Source of the DNA: Phaseolus vulgaris | Taxonomy: Eukaryota > Streptophyta > Magnoliopsida > Fabales > Fabaceae | Reading direction: 5' to 3' | DNA length: 64,000 nucleotides | NCBI RefSeq assembly: GCF_000499845.2 | Contig: NC_023749.2 | Span: forward strand, 10,921,298 to 10,985,297 | Part shown: positions 22,701 through 32,705 of the stretch, piece by piece | How the letters are laid out: each line of letters opens with the position of its first letter | Numbering within the stretch: the first letter of the stretch is position 1 | Notes under the pieces: model-generated | Told to the model about the DNA's origin: nothing | Seen by the model: only the letters and a program-made list of their open reading frames with translations | Database searches by the model: none | Position numbers and translations under genes: made by a program

Positions 22701-25700
22701 TCAAGGAGGAGGAACGAGCTTGCCATCTACCACTTCATGGTAAATGCTGAACTGTGTGAGGTCCAAATCCGGGAGAACGTATCGGATCTGCTCGAGTGCC
22801 AGCTCGAACCCGTCAGCAAGGGCATCAACACCCACGCTCATAAGCTCGGCGTTCTCAGCTTCGAGCTCTTGCTTTGAAGTCTCCGCAGCGTTCTTCTCGG
22901 AGGTAAGGGAAGCAATGGAAGAGGCAGCTTTTTCCAATTGGCCCTTTGCCTCAGACAACTCAATCTTCACTCCAGAAAGCTCACTCACCGCCTCCTCAAG
23001 TTTCTTCTCCCCGTTAGCAGCCTTCTCCTTGGTGGACTTGAGAACCTCCGCTAGTTGTAAGTTCAGTTGGCGTAGGGAGGAAGTCTCAGCCTCTAAGTTG
23101 ATTACCTTGCTCCGCAGCTCCACCACTTCGCTGTCCAGAGCGTTGACAGTTTGCCCCATCAAGATCTCAGTCTTGATGCTCTCCTGAACCTGAGATAGGT
23201 ACTCTTTCCTGGACTTTTCCACCATGTCCCTCATCAGATCCACGGACCCTTGGGCAGCCTCAAAGTCACTCTGCAGTGACTTCTTGTCGTGCTCAAGCTC
23301 CTTGATCCTCTTCTCCAGGACTAGTTGCTTGCGGTGTTGGGTGGAAAACTCCAGGGAAAGCACTATCTGCTTGGCCAAGTGCGCATCCACCTCCTGCCCA
23401 CTCCACTCGAGAAGCTCACGGCTGCGTATGAAGTGTCGAACCAGGGCAATGACCCGACTGAAATTCTCATTGCTGGCGCCAGAGCCGCTTGGCTGCGAGC
23501 TGGCCTCACCACCTTCAGCAATAGCAGCAGAGGTTGGCGGTGGTGGTGATGCAGGAAGTCTTGAGAGACCCCCTGAATGGGCAGAATCACCCCCAGCAGG
23601 TGGAGTTAGTTGACCAATAGCTTGGCCCGCTGGGGGGGTGGAGGTGGAAATGACGCTGGAGACAGAGGTTGAGGCGTCGGAGATGGTAGGCGCTGAGGAG
23701 AGAGAGAGAGAGTTGGTGCTGAGGCAGGTTGAGCAGGAGGAGGTGAGGGTGAACCCTCCTCGATCTGTACCACCTCAATTTCCTCAGGCCTGAGAGAAGA
23801 AGCCCCCCCAACCTCTTGATGCTTCCTCTTGCAATGTATGAGGGGAGAGCCAGAACTCTCCTCCTCAGTTGAGGGGGTAGGCTCAGCAGCGACCGCCACA
23901 TTGGGGGGAAAGGCCTTTACTAGCCTTCTTCTTTTCCTCTCTGGCTCGGGGCCTTCAGCTGGCGCGACCGAGAGAGGGGGAGCTGCGATGGGCTCGGTGG
24001 TGGAGGAGGAAGAACCAGTCCCCTTGGCTCCCTTGGTCCGGGCAAGCTCCAGCAAGGCCCTCTTCCTATCTTTCCCTGAAGTCATATCTACATGAGGTAA
24101 AAAGAAGAGTTAGATGGCATAATTATGCAAGTGGATAAAATGTTATGCAAGTATGCATAAGAGTGTGCAAGCATTCTAAGGGGTGCAAGAAGAAGAGCCT
24201 ACCTATGTATTTCTTTAGAGACACCACATCAAACTCGTGTTTGATGAGAAGAGCTGATGGCATTTTCATGTGTTCTTCTTGAATCAAAGTAGAAAATAAG
24301 GTGCGGAAGCAATGGGTGAGATGATCAAGACCCTCCTAGGAGTTGTGTTGGCCTTGTAGGTGCATGATGAGTATGGTGTTTGAGTGGTTCGGCCAGCTCA
24401 AGGGAAAAGGTGAAAGGATTGAAGTTTAGAGCCTAGAGTTCTAGGAGAAGTAAAGCTTGTGCACAAAAATGGCAGCATAACCTTACTCAATTAAACTTCC
24501 CAAATACAATGAGATAGCCTTCCTATTTATAAGCTATCTTGGACGTAAATGTTAAGCTAAATTCTAAGGAAAAGAAAACCAAAATTAAATCTAAATTCTA
24601 AGCCATGTGCCATGTGCAAGGACCGGCCACACAACCCTAGATTCTAGAATGTTTCCATCAAAAGTGCTTTCTACACTATCCTATCTACTAAGTACCCCTA
24701 ATGGGCCTTTATGCAAACATATACAAAGCCTTCTCTCTTCCATCCGTGGCTTCATTTACTTGTGTGTGAGCATGTTTGGCCATGGATCTTGTAAGGGGGC
24801 CTAGACGGTCTAGCTCCATGGATAGCCTCCCTCCTTCACGTCCTAGACGCTCACCTTGGTCTTGGTCTTGGTCTAGACGCTCTCCTTGGCTTGTGCCTTG
24901 GCTTCCTTGGGTAGGTGTGCTTGGCCCTCCTCCATCAAGAGCCGAGTTATACTTTGCCCCTAGAAGCAACCTACACAGCTCGCGCTCGTAGGGGGCCATG
25001 GCCTCAAGACCCCGGGGTTTCTTGAACTCTACTCCAGGAACCCAGTAAAGGGGAAACCCCTCGAGCAGCGTTGGACTTTGCTGAGTAGCAGAGATCATGT
25101 AGAACCTGCCCTTCCAATCTTTAAACGATTGCTGGTACAGGCCCAAGAGCACTCGTCCAGCAATTCCATTCAAGCTGACCCAAGACCTATCCCCAGGGTT
25201 CTTCGCCTCGAAGAAATGAAGGAAGACGTCTACTGAGGCGTTATGCCCAAAATAGTTGCAGAGGATCTCGAATGCCCGTATGAAAGCCCAGGCATTCGGA
25301 TGGAGTTGGCAGGGGGCGACGTTTAGCTCCATCATCAGCTCCTTCTCAAAGAAGGTGAAGGGCAGGCGCAGCTTCAACCTCTTGAAGATGGCGGAGTAGA
25401 TGAAGGTGAAGGGCACCCCATTGGTAGCCCTATCATCCGCACAGATGGGCATCCCTCGAGGAGGAATGCGTATACGGATGTTAAAATCGTTCTCCCTGTC
25501 GATGGCGCAAGAAGGCTCATCTGGGTCATTGCTCAGAAGGGATTTGAGGTGGCCTTGCGGTAGTAGAGTGGAGGTTTCGGCCTGCAACGCCAGGGGAGCC
25601 CAGTCGTAGACCCTGGCGTTGTCGTGGTAGGAGGTTGCATCGGGTGGAGGTGGTGCCGGTGCACTTGCTGAAGGCTGTGCACCAGAAGATGAGGCGACAA

Positions 25701-25728
25701 TGCGAGCGGTTTGCTTCAAGCGAGCCAT
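22701..25728 (-). pseudogene. Antisense gene of the Tat element (putative gypsy-type transposon protein), two exons, broken by a solo LTR and a frameshift
   Basis: The minus-strand ATG at 25725-25728 opens MARLKQTARI, an N-terminus matching 8 of the first 10 residues of histone H3. An Ala/Pro linker follows, then a domain of the 'putative gypsy type transposon' kind (PRGMPICADDRATNGVPFTF, FFEKELMMELN, PCQLHPNAWAF). The frame is interrupted by a 683-bp solo LTR at 24255-24937 and resumes to 24203. A 115-bp GT-AG intron spans 24202-24088 in matching phase. Exon 2 begins at 24087 with KDRKRALLELART, then a Pro/Ser-rich part with the basic cluster ERKRRRL, and ends in a coiled coil of about 200 residues. 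A one-base shift occurs at a run of seven G (about 23632-23638, plus strand). Function is unknown; a nuclear role is inferred from the basic cluster and H3-like tail. Confidence 0.85.
24255..24937 (-). mobile_element. Solo LTR (683 bp) inside the antisense gene, TSD AGAGC
   Basis: The insert starts TGATGGCATTTTC and ends CCCTCCTCCATCA, so its ends are TGATGG/CCATCA. AGAGC flanks it at 24250-24254 and 24938-24942. Removing it and one TSD restores the reading frame of the antisense gene. A TATA-like TTATAAATAGG on the minus strand (about 24529-24539) suggests its sense orientation is minus. At its 5' side the minus strand has an open frame ending in GPLTRSMAKHAHTQ, a sequence style seen at the C-terminus of plant retrotransposon polyproteins. 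This may mean the donor element's last ORF ran into its LTR. Confidence 0.88.
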
Positions 25729-26002
25729 TGCGGGATAACTGCAATGGAGGAAAGCAAAAGGTCAGATGAATGGAAGAAGAGGGAATGATGAATGGTTCGG
25801 TGAAAAACAGAGGAAGGGAAGAAGAAAGAAGGTCCAGGCGAAGAAGAGGAAGAGGGAGAAGTAGAAAGTGAAGTGAGAAACGCAAAAACCCTAGCGCGGG
25901 TTGAGAAGAAGAAAAACAGACAAGATGAATGCATGGTAGAGAAAGAGATGAATGCAATCGGTGAAAAGAACCTAAATGGACCAAGGAAGAAGAAAAGTCA
26001 TA

Positions 26003-26010
26003 CCTTTATA
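26003..26010 (-). promoter_or_regulatory. TATA-like box upstream of the antisense gene
   Basis: TATAAAGG on the minus strand lies about 275 bases upstream of the antisense ATG. The interval between is very rich in C and T on the minus strand, with CTTCTTC-type runs, like a plant 5' leader. A CTCCATTGCAG directly before the ATG region could be a splice acceptor of a leader intron. This is a candidate promoter by position and composition only. Confidence 0.4.
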
Positions 26011-26320
26011 TGATCGCAGAAGGTCTTGAGGTAGAAAGCTCGAAAAAAGTTGGGCGCGCAGAGAGGAGATTCGAAGTGTCTGAGAGTTGGAGTGTTGAAG
26101 AAGATGATGAAACAGTGAAAGCGCGCGCCTATTTGAATAAGGGAAGCGTTAGCGACACTCCACGCTGGCCGTTGATATGCCCACGTGTCGCGAGATTAAG
26201 GGGGGGAGTCATAACGTCAAAAGGCAACACGTGAGGTGGCACGTGATGCGGCCCCACTTGCCACGTGGACCGAGAGCGCGACCACTTAGTCTCTTCGCTG
26301 AGAACGAGTTCACAGCTCGA

Positions 26321-26334
26321 GACTAGGGGGCTTG
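26321..26334 (+). other. Polypurine tract region before the 3' LTR
   Basis: GACTAGGGGGCTTG directly precedes the TGATCC start of the 3' LTR. The G-rich core is the expected priming site for plus-strand DNA, though short and interrupted by pyrimidines. Confidence 0.55.
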
Positions 26335-27396
26335 TGATCCGGTCGGTCATCGGTAGTCGATGACGTCAGCAGCAGATAACCCCGTGGACCACTCGCAGGG
26401 TGACACGTGGATCAGGTGCAGAGGAATTAGGGAGGAGATCACCCGGTGTGGTGATCGGTGGTCAGTAACCGAGTGACCACCGACAGATCAGTTCCAAGAT
26501 AAACACCCGGGGGGAGAACGCGAGAAGCAATAGAGCACCGATCAGTCATCGGGTGCAAGGTCATCGGGGTTTCGTGTTACACGCAGTTAAACTGGGACTG
26601 AGATTCCCAGCGAGAGCGTTACGCATGGACCTTGCATGATCATACCTCAGAGAAAGAAGAGCTCCTCGCCGGTATAATCGTACACGAGAGTGGCCTGAGG
26701 GAGTTAGTAAACCAGTTAGGGATTGGTGACTCTCTCAACCCATTACGTGCATGACATCATGAAGGGGAAGTCGTGTATGCAGAGAGCAGTACTTGGTGAG
26801 TGTGCCTAGTCCAGCCACACCTGGCGTTCTCCTGGGAATGTGCGATTCACCTAGATGGAAGAAACGCGCTAAGTTACTCCGCAAGGGAATAACTTAGGCG
26901 CACAAAGAGATGCGCTAAAGCCCTTCAGGTAGTGGCACATGTACGGTTAGATGTGAGTTGCATGCCTCCACGTGTCACTGTCTGAGAGGGGGCGCGGCCC
27001 AGATAAAGGTGCACTCCGTGTCATGAAAGTTACAAACAGAAAACGCAAACGCCCACATCTTTACTGATTGTGGTACGTTTTCGCAGAAAAGCATAACAGA
27101 ATTCTGACGCACGCACAGAAAAGCATAACAGAATTCTGTTAAGCACAGACACAGAGAGAATAAAAAGAGAATCAGAGTGAGATTCATTTACAGATGATTT
27201 TTGTTAGTGATTCTGTGATCTAACTTGAGCGTCGGAGTGCAAACGGCCGCTAGAGGCGCCGTCTGTGTGTTTTGCAGGTTGCATTTGAAGTTCCTAGAGA
27301 AGGTTCTAAGAGCACTCTTGCAGATAGCACAGTTGTCATAGGCGGGGTAAGGAGCGACAAAGCAATTCCTCCACGCTTGAGTTGCCGACAGGATCA
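26335..27396 (+). repeat. 3' LTR of the Tat element (1062 bp)
   Basis: It is almost identical to the 5' LTR, with the same TGATCC start and GGATCA end, followed by the second CTTAG target copy. It has an extra 15 bp (GTGCAAGGTCATCGG type duplication near 26553) and about twenty substitutions. Most are C/T or G/A, consistent with deamination of methylated DNA. Confidence 0.93.
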
Positions 27397-27547
27397 CTTA
27401 GTAAAGGGAGACTTCTTATGTAGTGGTGCAATCTGTCAATGTTCATATAAAGGAACAACAAAAATCTTGCATATTTTATATGCGAAACCATGAATACAAA
27501 AAAATTAAAATAAGTAAATAAAGAAGCATCTAACTCATGACAATCTT

Positions 27548-27655
27548 GAAAAGCGTTCTAAAGCTTTTGAAAAGCGTTCGAAGGCTCTTAGAAAGCCGTT
27601 GAAGGCTCTCAAAAAGCCGTCGAAGGCTCTCAGAAAGCCGTTGAATGTCGTCGAG
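27548..27655 (+). repeat. 21-bp minisatellite, about five copies
   Basis: Consecutive variants of GAAAGCCGTTGAAGGCTCTCA run through this stretch, beginning with GAAAAGCGTTCTAAAGCTTTT and ending with GAAAGCCGTTGAATGTCGTCG. Several units hold the small palindrome AGCC-N6-GGCT. It is markedly more GC-rich than its surroundings. Confidence 0.85.
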
Positions 27656-28044
27656 ACTTTCTCGAAATTACAATCTAATGTATATAATTACGTACAATAA
27701 TTATATATAAAAAATACGTATAATTTTATAATTATTATTTCCTTAATAAAGAATTGTATTATAAAATTTAAGTTAATGGGAACAAAATTAAAATTAGCGA
27801 TTTTGAAATATAAATAACAACCTCACATTATAATGCAGGGTTTTTGCTGTTACTCTATCTGATGATGAATAGATTAGGCCACTCATAAGAGGTCACCCTT
27901 TACTAAGGAAGAAATGTAAGGAGACTTTCTCGATATTACAATTTAATGTATATAATTACGTACAATATCGTACAAGAATTACATATTATAATTTCGTATA
28001 ATTTTATAATTATTATTTTCTTAATGAAGAATTATATTATAAAA

Positions 28045-28160
28045 TTTAAGTGACAATTTCTTCAGTTTATTTTTCTGTATTGCCCTTTTTGCCATCTTCA
28101 AAACTTTGACTTTGTTTCTTAATCTCTTTCATGGTATTCTTTAGTAAAGGGAGACTTCTT
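28045..28160 (+). other. Unoccupied paralogue of the Tat insertion site
   Basis: The sequence 'gacaatttcttcagttt ... ggtattctttag' matches the left flank of the Tat element at 15027-15118. It runs straight on into 'taaagggagacttcttatg', which matches the right flank at 27402 onward. It is therefore an empty version of the insertion site and independently confirms CTTAG as target duplication and the element's ends. Confidence 0.85.
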
Positions 28161-28292
28161 ATGTAGTGGTGGTGCAATCTATCAATGTTCATATAGAGGA
28201 ACAACAAAAATCTTGCACATTTTATATGCGAAACCATGAATACAAAAAAATTAAAATAAGTAAATAAAGAAGCATCTAACTCATGACAATCT

Positions 28293-28431
28293 TGAAAAGC
28301 GTTCTAAAGCTTTTAAAAAGCGTTCGAAGGCTCTTAGAAAGCCGTTGAAGGCTCTCAAAAAGCCGTCAAAGGCTCTCAGAACAAAAAGCCGTCGAAGGCT
28401 CTCAGAAAGCCGTTGAATGTCGTCGAGACTT
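28293..28431 (+). repeat. 21-bp minisatellite, second copy of the array, about six copies
   Basis: The unit order is the same as at 27548-27655, with one extra unit and a 5-bp insertion (GAACAAAAAGCCG) near 28380. It lies in the second half of the 746-bp tandem duplication, so the array was duplicated as a block and later gained a unit. Confidence 0.85.
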
Positions 28432-29319
28432 TCTCGAAATTACAATCTAATGTATATAATTACGTACAATAATTATATATAAAAAATGCGTATAATTTTA
28501 TAATTATTATTTCCTTAATAAAGAATTGTATTATATAATTTAAGTTAATGGGAACAAAATTAAAATTAGCGACTTTGAAATATAAATAACAACCTCACAT
28601 TATAATGCAGGGTTTTTGCTGTTACTCTATCTGATGATGAATAGATTAGGCCTTATAAAATTTAAGTTAATGGGAATAAAATTAAAATTAGCGACTTTGG
28701 AATATAAATAACAACATCACATTCTAATACTGGGATTTTGTTGTTACATAATGGATAGATTAGGCCACTACATAAGAAGTCACCCTTTACTAAGGAAGAC
28801 CATGTAAGGAGATTTTCTCGAAATTAGAATCTAATGTATATAATTACGTACAATATCGTATAATAATTACATATAAAAATGCCTATAATTTTATAATTAT
28901 TATTTCATTAATAAAAAATTATATTATAAAATTTAATTCAGTGTGAATAAAGATAAAATTAGTGACTTTGAAGTATAAATACGTATAATATCATACAATA
29001 ATTACAAATAATAATTGCGTATAATTTGATATTTACTATTTTCTTAATAAAGAATTATATTATAAAATTTAAGTCAATGGGATAAAATTAAAATTAACGA
29101 CTTTGAAATTTAAATATCAACATTACATTGTAATGAAGGGTTTTTGGTGTTTCTCTATCTGATGATTGATAGATTGGGTCAGTACATAAGAGATCACCCT
29201 TTACTAAGGAAGACCATGTGAGGAGAGTTTCTCCAAATTACAAGTTAAGTTAATGTATATAATTACGTACAATATCGTAGAATAATTACATATAAAAATT
29301 GCGTAATTTGATAATTATT

Positions 29320-31730
29320 ATTTTTATGCTTATTGGAGGTATTAACCACTTCTAGGAAAAATTAGAGATTATGAAATCTCTCTAGAAGTTCTAATTCAAA
29401 AAATAGGTTTTAAAGACAATAGTGATATCTTATTCTTCTTTTTTGAATTTCTGATCTTGTATTTTTCATTAATGACAATAATTCTGAATTTAATAATTTG
29501 ATAACAATAACAATATTTGTTTATTTATACACCTTACAATAGTATGGAACTGGCATTGACATTTTACAATCACTTGGAAAACAATACTAAATCAAGTTCA
29601 GTTTGAGCGTAAGAATTTTGTATTTTTTTTTATTTGTTTTTGTTCTCACACAACAAAAAAGGAAGAGTGAATAGGAGGAGTGACTATTTTACTATTACTC
29701 TGTGAGAAACATGATCATTTTATTTTGAAAAGTCATAACTTGTTGCTTTCACAGTTTATATATAACAGTAACATATGAAAAATGGCTGGAATATAACAGT
29801 AACATATGAAAAATGGCTGGAAGAAATCAAGTTAAGTTTCAGCAAAAGAATTTTGTATTTTCTTTTTCTTCTTTGTATTTGTTCTTGTTCTAAAAAAAAA
29901 AGTGAATACTAGGAGTAAACTCTTTTACAGTCACTCTTTTAGAAACATATCCATTTTTGTGTATATAAAGGTGGATGCTTGTTTATTTGATTTAGTTTAA
30001 ATTAACTTCATATCTTAAAATTACTATGTCACCGGCTTTTTAAATTATTTTTTAATTTTTTTTGGTTTCTCTATGCTTATCTGTCATATGTTCTTTGGTT
30101 ACCTCCCTGATTTTTTAAATTAATTTAAATTAAAGTGATTTAATTTTTAATATTGACTAAAGATGATTTAATTTAAATTAATTTCATAACTTCAAATTAT
30201 CTCATTGGATTTTGAATTAATTTTTAATTTTTTTTGGTTTCTCTATGGTTATCTTTCTTGTAATTAATATTATACATTAATGTACAATAATTGGATACAA
30301 TAATTATGTATAATTTGATAATTATTATTTCTTTAATATATTTATATATAATTGATTATTTGGAGTTATTAACCACTTTTAGGGAAAGATGAGAGATTAT
30401 GAAACCTCTCGAAATTCTAATTCAAAAAAATAGGATTTAAAGACAGTAGTAATATCTTATTCTTCTCTTTTGAATTTCATGTGTTGTAATCTTCATTAAT
30501 GGTAAGAATTCTAAATTAATAATTTGACAACAATAAGAATATGTGTTTATTTACAATAGTATAGAACAAGCATTGGAATTTTTCAATCACTTTGAAGACA
30601 ATACTTTTCAATTTTATTTTTGAAAAGTTATAACTAGTTCCCTTTATATATAACAAATGGAAAATGGTTGGAAGAAATCAGGTTAGGTTTGAGCGAAAGA
30701 ATTCTGATTTTTTTTATTTGCTTTTGTATTTTATAAGTAATTGATAGACCAAGGGTTAAAGTAATATCTTTTATTATTAAATTAATTGCATATAATTGCG
30801 TATAATATTGTATAATAATATACAATAATTACATACAATTATTATATACAATTATTATGTATAATTTGATAATTATTATTTGTTCATATATAATTATTTG
30901 AAAGTATTAGCCTAGGGAAAGATGAGAGATTATGAAACAAGTTCTAATTCAAAAAATAGGTTTTAAAGACTGTAGTAGTAGTGATATCTTATTCTTCTCT
31001 TTTGAATTTCATGTGTTGTAATTTTTATTAATGCCAAGAATTTTGAATTTAATAATTTGAAAACAATAACAATATGTTTATTTACACAAGTTACAATAGT
31101 ATTATGAAACTAGCATTCACATTTTACAATCACTTTGAAGACAATCCTTTTCAATTTTATTTTTGGAAAGTCATAACTTGTTTCCTTTCATAGTTTGTAT
31201 ATAACAATTAAAAGATGGAAAATGGCTGGAAAAAACCAGGTAAGGAAGAATATGAGGAGTGCTCTTTTATGGTTACTCTTGGACAAACATGATCAATGAT
31301 CAATTTTATGTATATAAAGGTGGATGCGTATTTATTTGATTTAATTTAAATTAACTTCATATCTATTATGTCACTGGATTTTTAAATTAATTTTAAATTT
31401 TTTTTCTCTCTGTGCTTATCTTTCTGTTGTTTTGAACTTGAATTTTATTGAAAATATGGACCTAAATATGATTGTTACCTCTTTGGTTTTTAAATTATTT
31501 TTTAATTTAATTTAAATTAAAGTGATTTAATTTTTTATATTGACCTAAAGATGATTTAATTTAAATTAATTTCATATTTTAAAATTACCTCATTGATTGA
31601 ATTAATTTTGAATTTTTTTTGTTTCTCTATGGTTATTTTTTTTTAGTTATTGGCATATCATGATGTTGTGAACTTATCATTTCATTAAATATTGTATTTT
31701 ATAAATGAATGATAGGCCAAGGGATTAAAG
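29320..31730 (+). repeat. Degenerate family A repeats
   Basis: Blocks of family A reappear in order: 'attaaccacttctagg', 'acaatagtatggaactggcattg', 'ggtggatgcttgtttatttgattt', and the unit start 'catatgttctttggttacctccctg' at 30087. A further degenerate unit starts around 31460 ('gattgttacctctttgg'). Copies are more diverged than the 5.8-13.1 kb array and carry short tandem slips (for example 'tataacagtaacatatgaaaaatggctgga' twice at 29760-29820). No gene is seen. Confidence 0.75.
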
Positions 31731-31734
31731 TAAT

Positions 31735-32705
31735 ATCTTGTATTTTCTAGAAAGTTGACATTATATCATCAATCTTTGTTTTCTTTGTTTTTACTGGTTT
31801 TTTTTAGTTGTGTCAGACAATGTACCGGACAACTCTTCTTATCGGTTATGAAAAAAATCTCATGCTCCATTGAACAACTTCATCCAAAACCAACTGTTAC
31901 TACATGAATTTCCAAAATGTAAAAAATATCTTGTAAAAAATTATTTTCAAAATATTTCTTTAGACATTTTTTATTCGTTTTGGGATGTACTTTCCCAAAT
32001 GTATAAAATTATAAAAAAAAAATCATTTCAAATAAATAAGAGATGTGAACAAATTTTATAACCATACCAATACCATAGCTCCTTATATTATTAAGAAAAT
32101 TACTTAAAATTTGTGAAATATTGGTCAGTATTTTGTTAAAAATTGAAAATAATTTACATAAACAATTGCATTATTTAAACATAAAAAATTAAATCATATA
32201 TCAAGGACAATGGAATTCTATACTTCCCTTTCTCAAATAATCCTCTAAAAAATGGCCAATAGCAAATTATCATATAAATACTACAAAAAATCTCACCTAC
32301 TCCACTTCCAATATGGGTTGATATTAGTGGTTGCAATCCCAATAACTTGATAAGCATTATGGTCAATTGCAACAACAAAATGGTAGTGCCTGACAAGAAA
32401 ATTAGGGACTCATCAAAGGTGAATTCTACCAGCATCCTTAACATCTCCAACATATCATCTGTAAGAGGTACATCTTTCTTTGTTATGTCAAATATAGTGT
32501 CAGATATTCTTAACAACTTAAGTAGGACGCAGATAAATGCACAAAAACCAGCATTCATGCGTAGTCCTGCTGCCAAATATTCTGATATAGTATATATCTT
32601 GTAAATTACGAAAAATGCAACGGAAATACATATGTCTTGGTCCTGCATTGAGAGAAAAAACATATACATTGGATACTATATAAAACAAAGGATTGTATCC
32701 CATGA
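31735..32705 (-). repeat. Distal copy of a duplicated CSL 3' segment
   Basis: From 'ttgtattttctagaaagttgacatt' to 'ttggatactatataaaac' this segment matches 33205-34190. It contains the whole predicted last exon of the CSL gene but lacks about 240 bp beyond the stop region that the proximal copy has. The duplication extends into the 3' flank. Confidence 0.85.

Larger units (their letters stand above)
15119..27396 (+). mobile_element. Ty3/gypsy Tat-lineage LTR retrotransposon, near complete, TSD CTTAG
   Basis: The element is bounded by two closely similar LTRs (15119-16164 and 26335-27396) that begin TGATCC and end GGATCA. It is flanked by CTTAG at 15114-15118 and 27397-27401. Order: 5' LTR, primer-binding site, gag, protease, reverse transcriptase, RNase H, a second RNase H, integrase, a long non-coding stretch, an antisense gene, polypurine tract, 3' LTR. 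Integrase after RT/RNase H gives the Ty3/gypsy order. The extra RNase H, the MPGIDPDFLCHRL motif and the antisense gene downstream of pol point to the Tat group. A related unoccupied site is present at 28045-28160. Two nonsense codons in gag-pol argue against autonomy of this copy. Confidence 0.95.
27397..29330 (+). repeat. Family B repeat field with a 746-bp tandem duplication
   Basis: Family B blocks recur in direct orientation at about 27660-27850, 27890-28050, 28435-28650, 28660-28730, 28760-28980, 28985-29110 and 29160-29310. Reversed starts are seen at about 27402-27450 and 28142-28200. A segment of about 480 bp starting 'agtaaagggagacttcttatg' and including a 21-bp minisatellite occurs at 27401 and again at 28142. 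The two are offset by about 746 bp (marker CTTGAAAAGCGTTCTAAAGC at 27545 and 28291). No coding frame is present. Confidence 0.78.

Noticed and set aside
24607..25609. Plus-strand frames of 65-71 codons
   Set aside because: Shadows of the antisense transposon gene and of the solo LTR.
27548..28431. CRISPR-like array
   Set aside because: The 21-bp units are contiguous without unique spacers, and this is a plant genome; it is a minisatellite.
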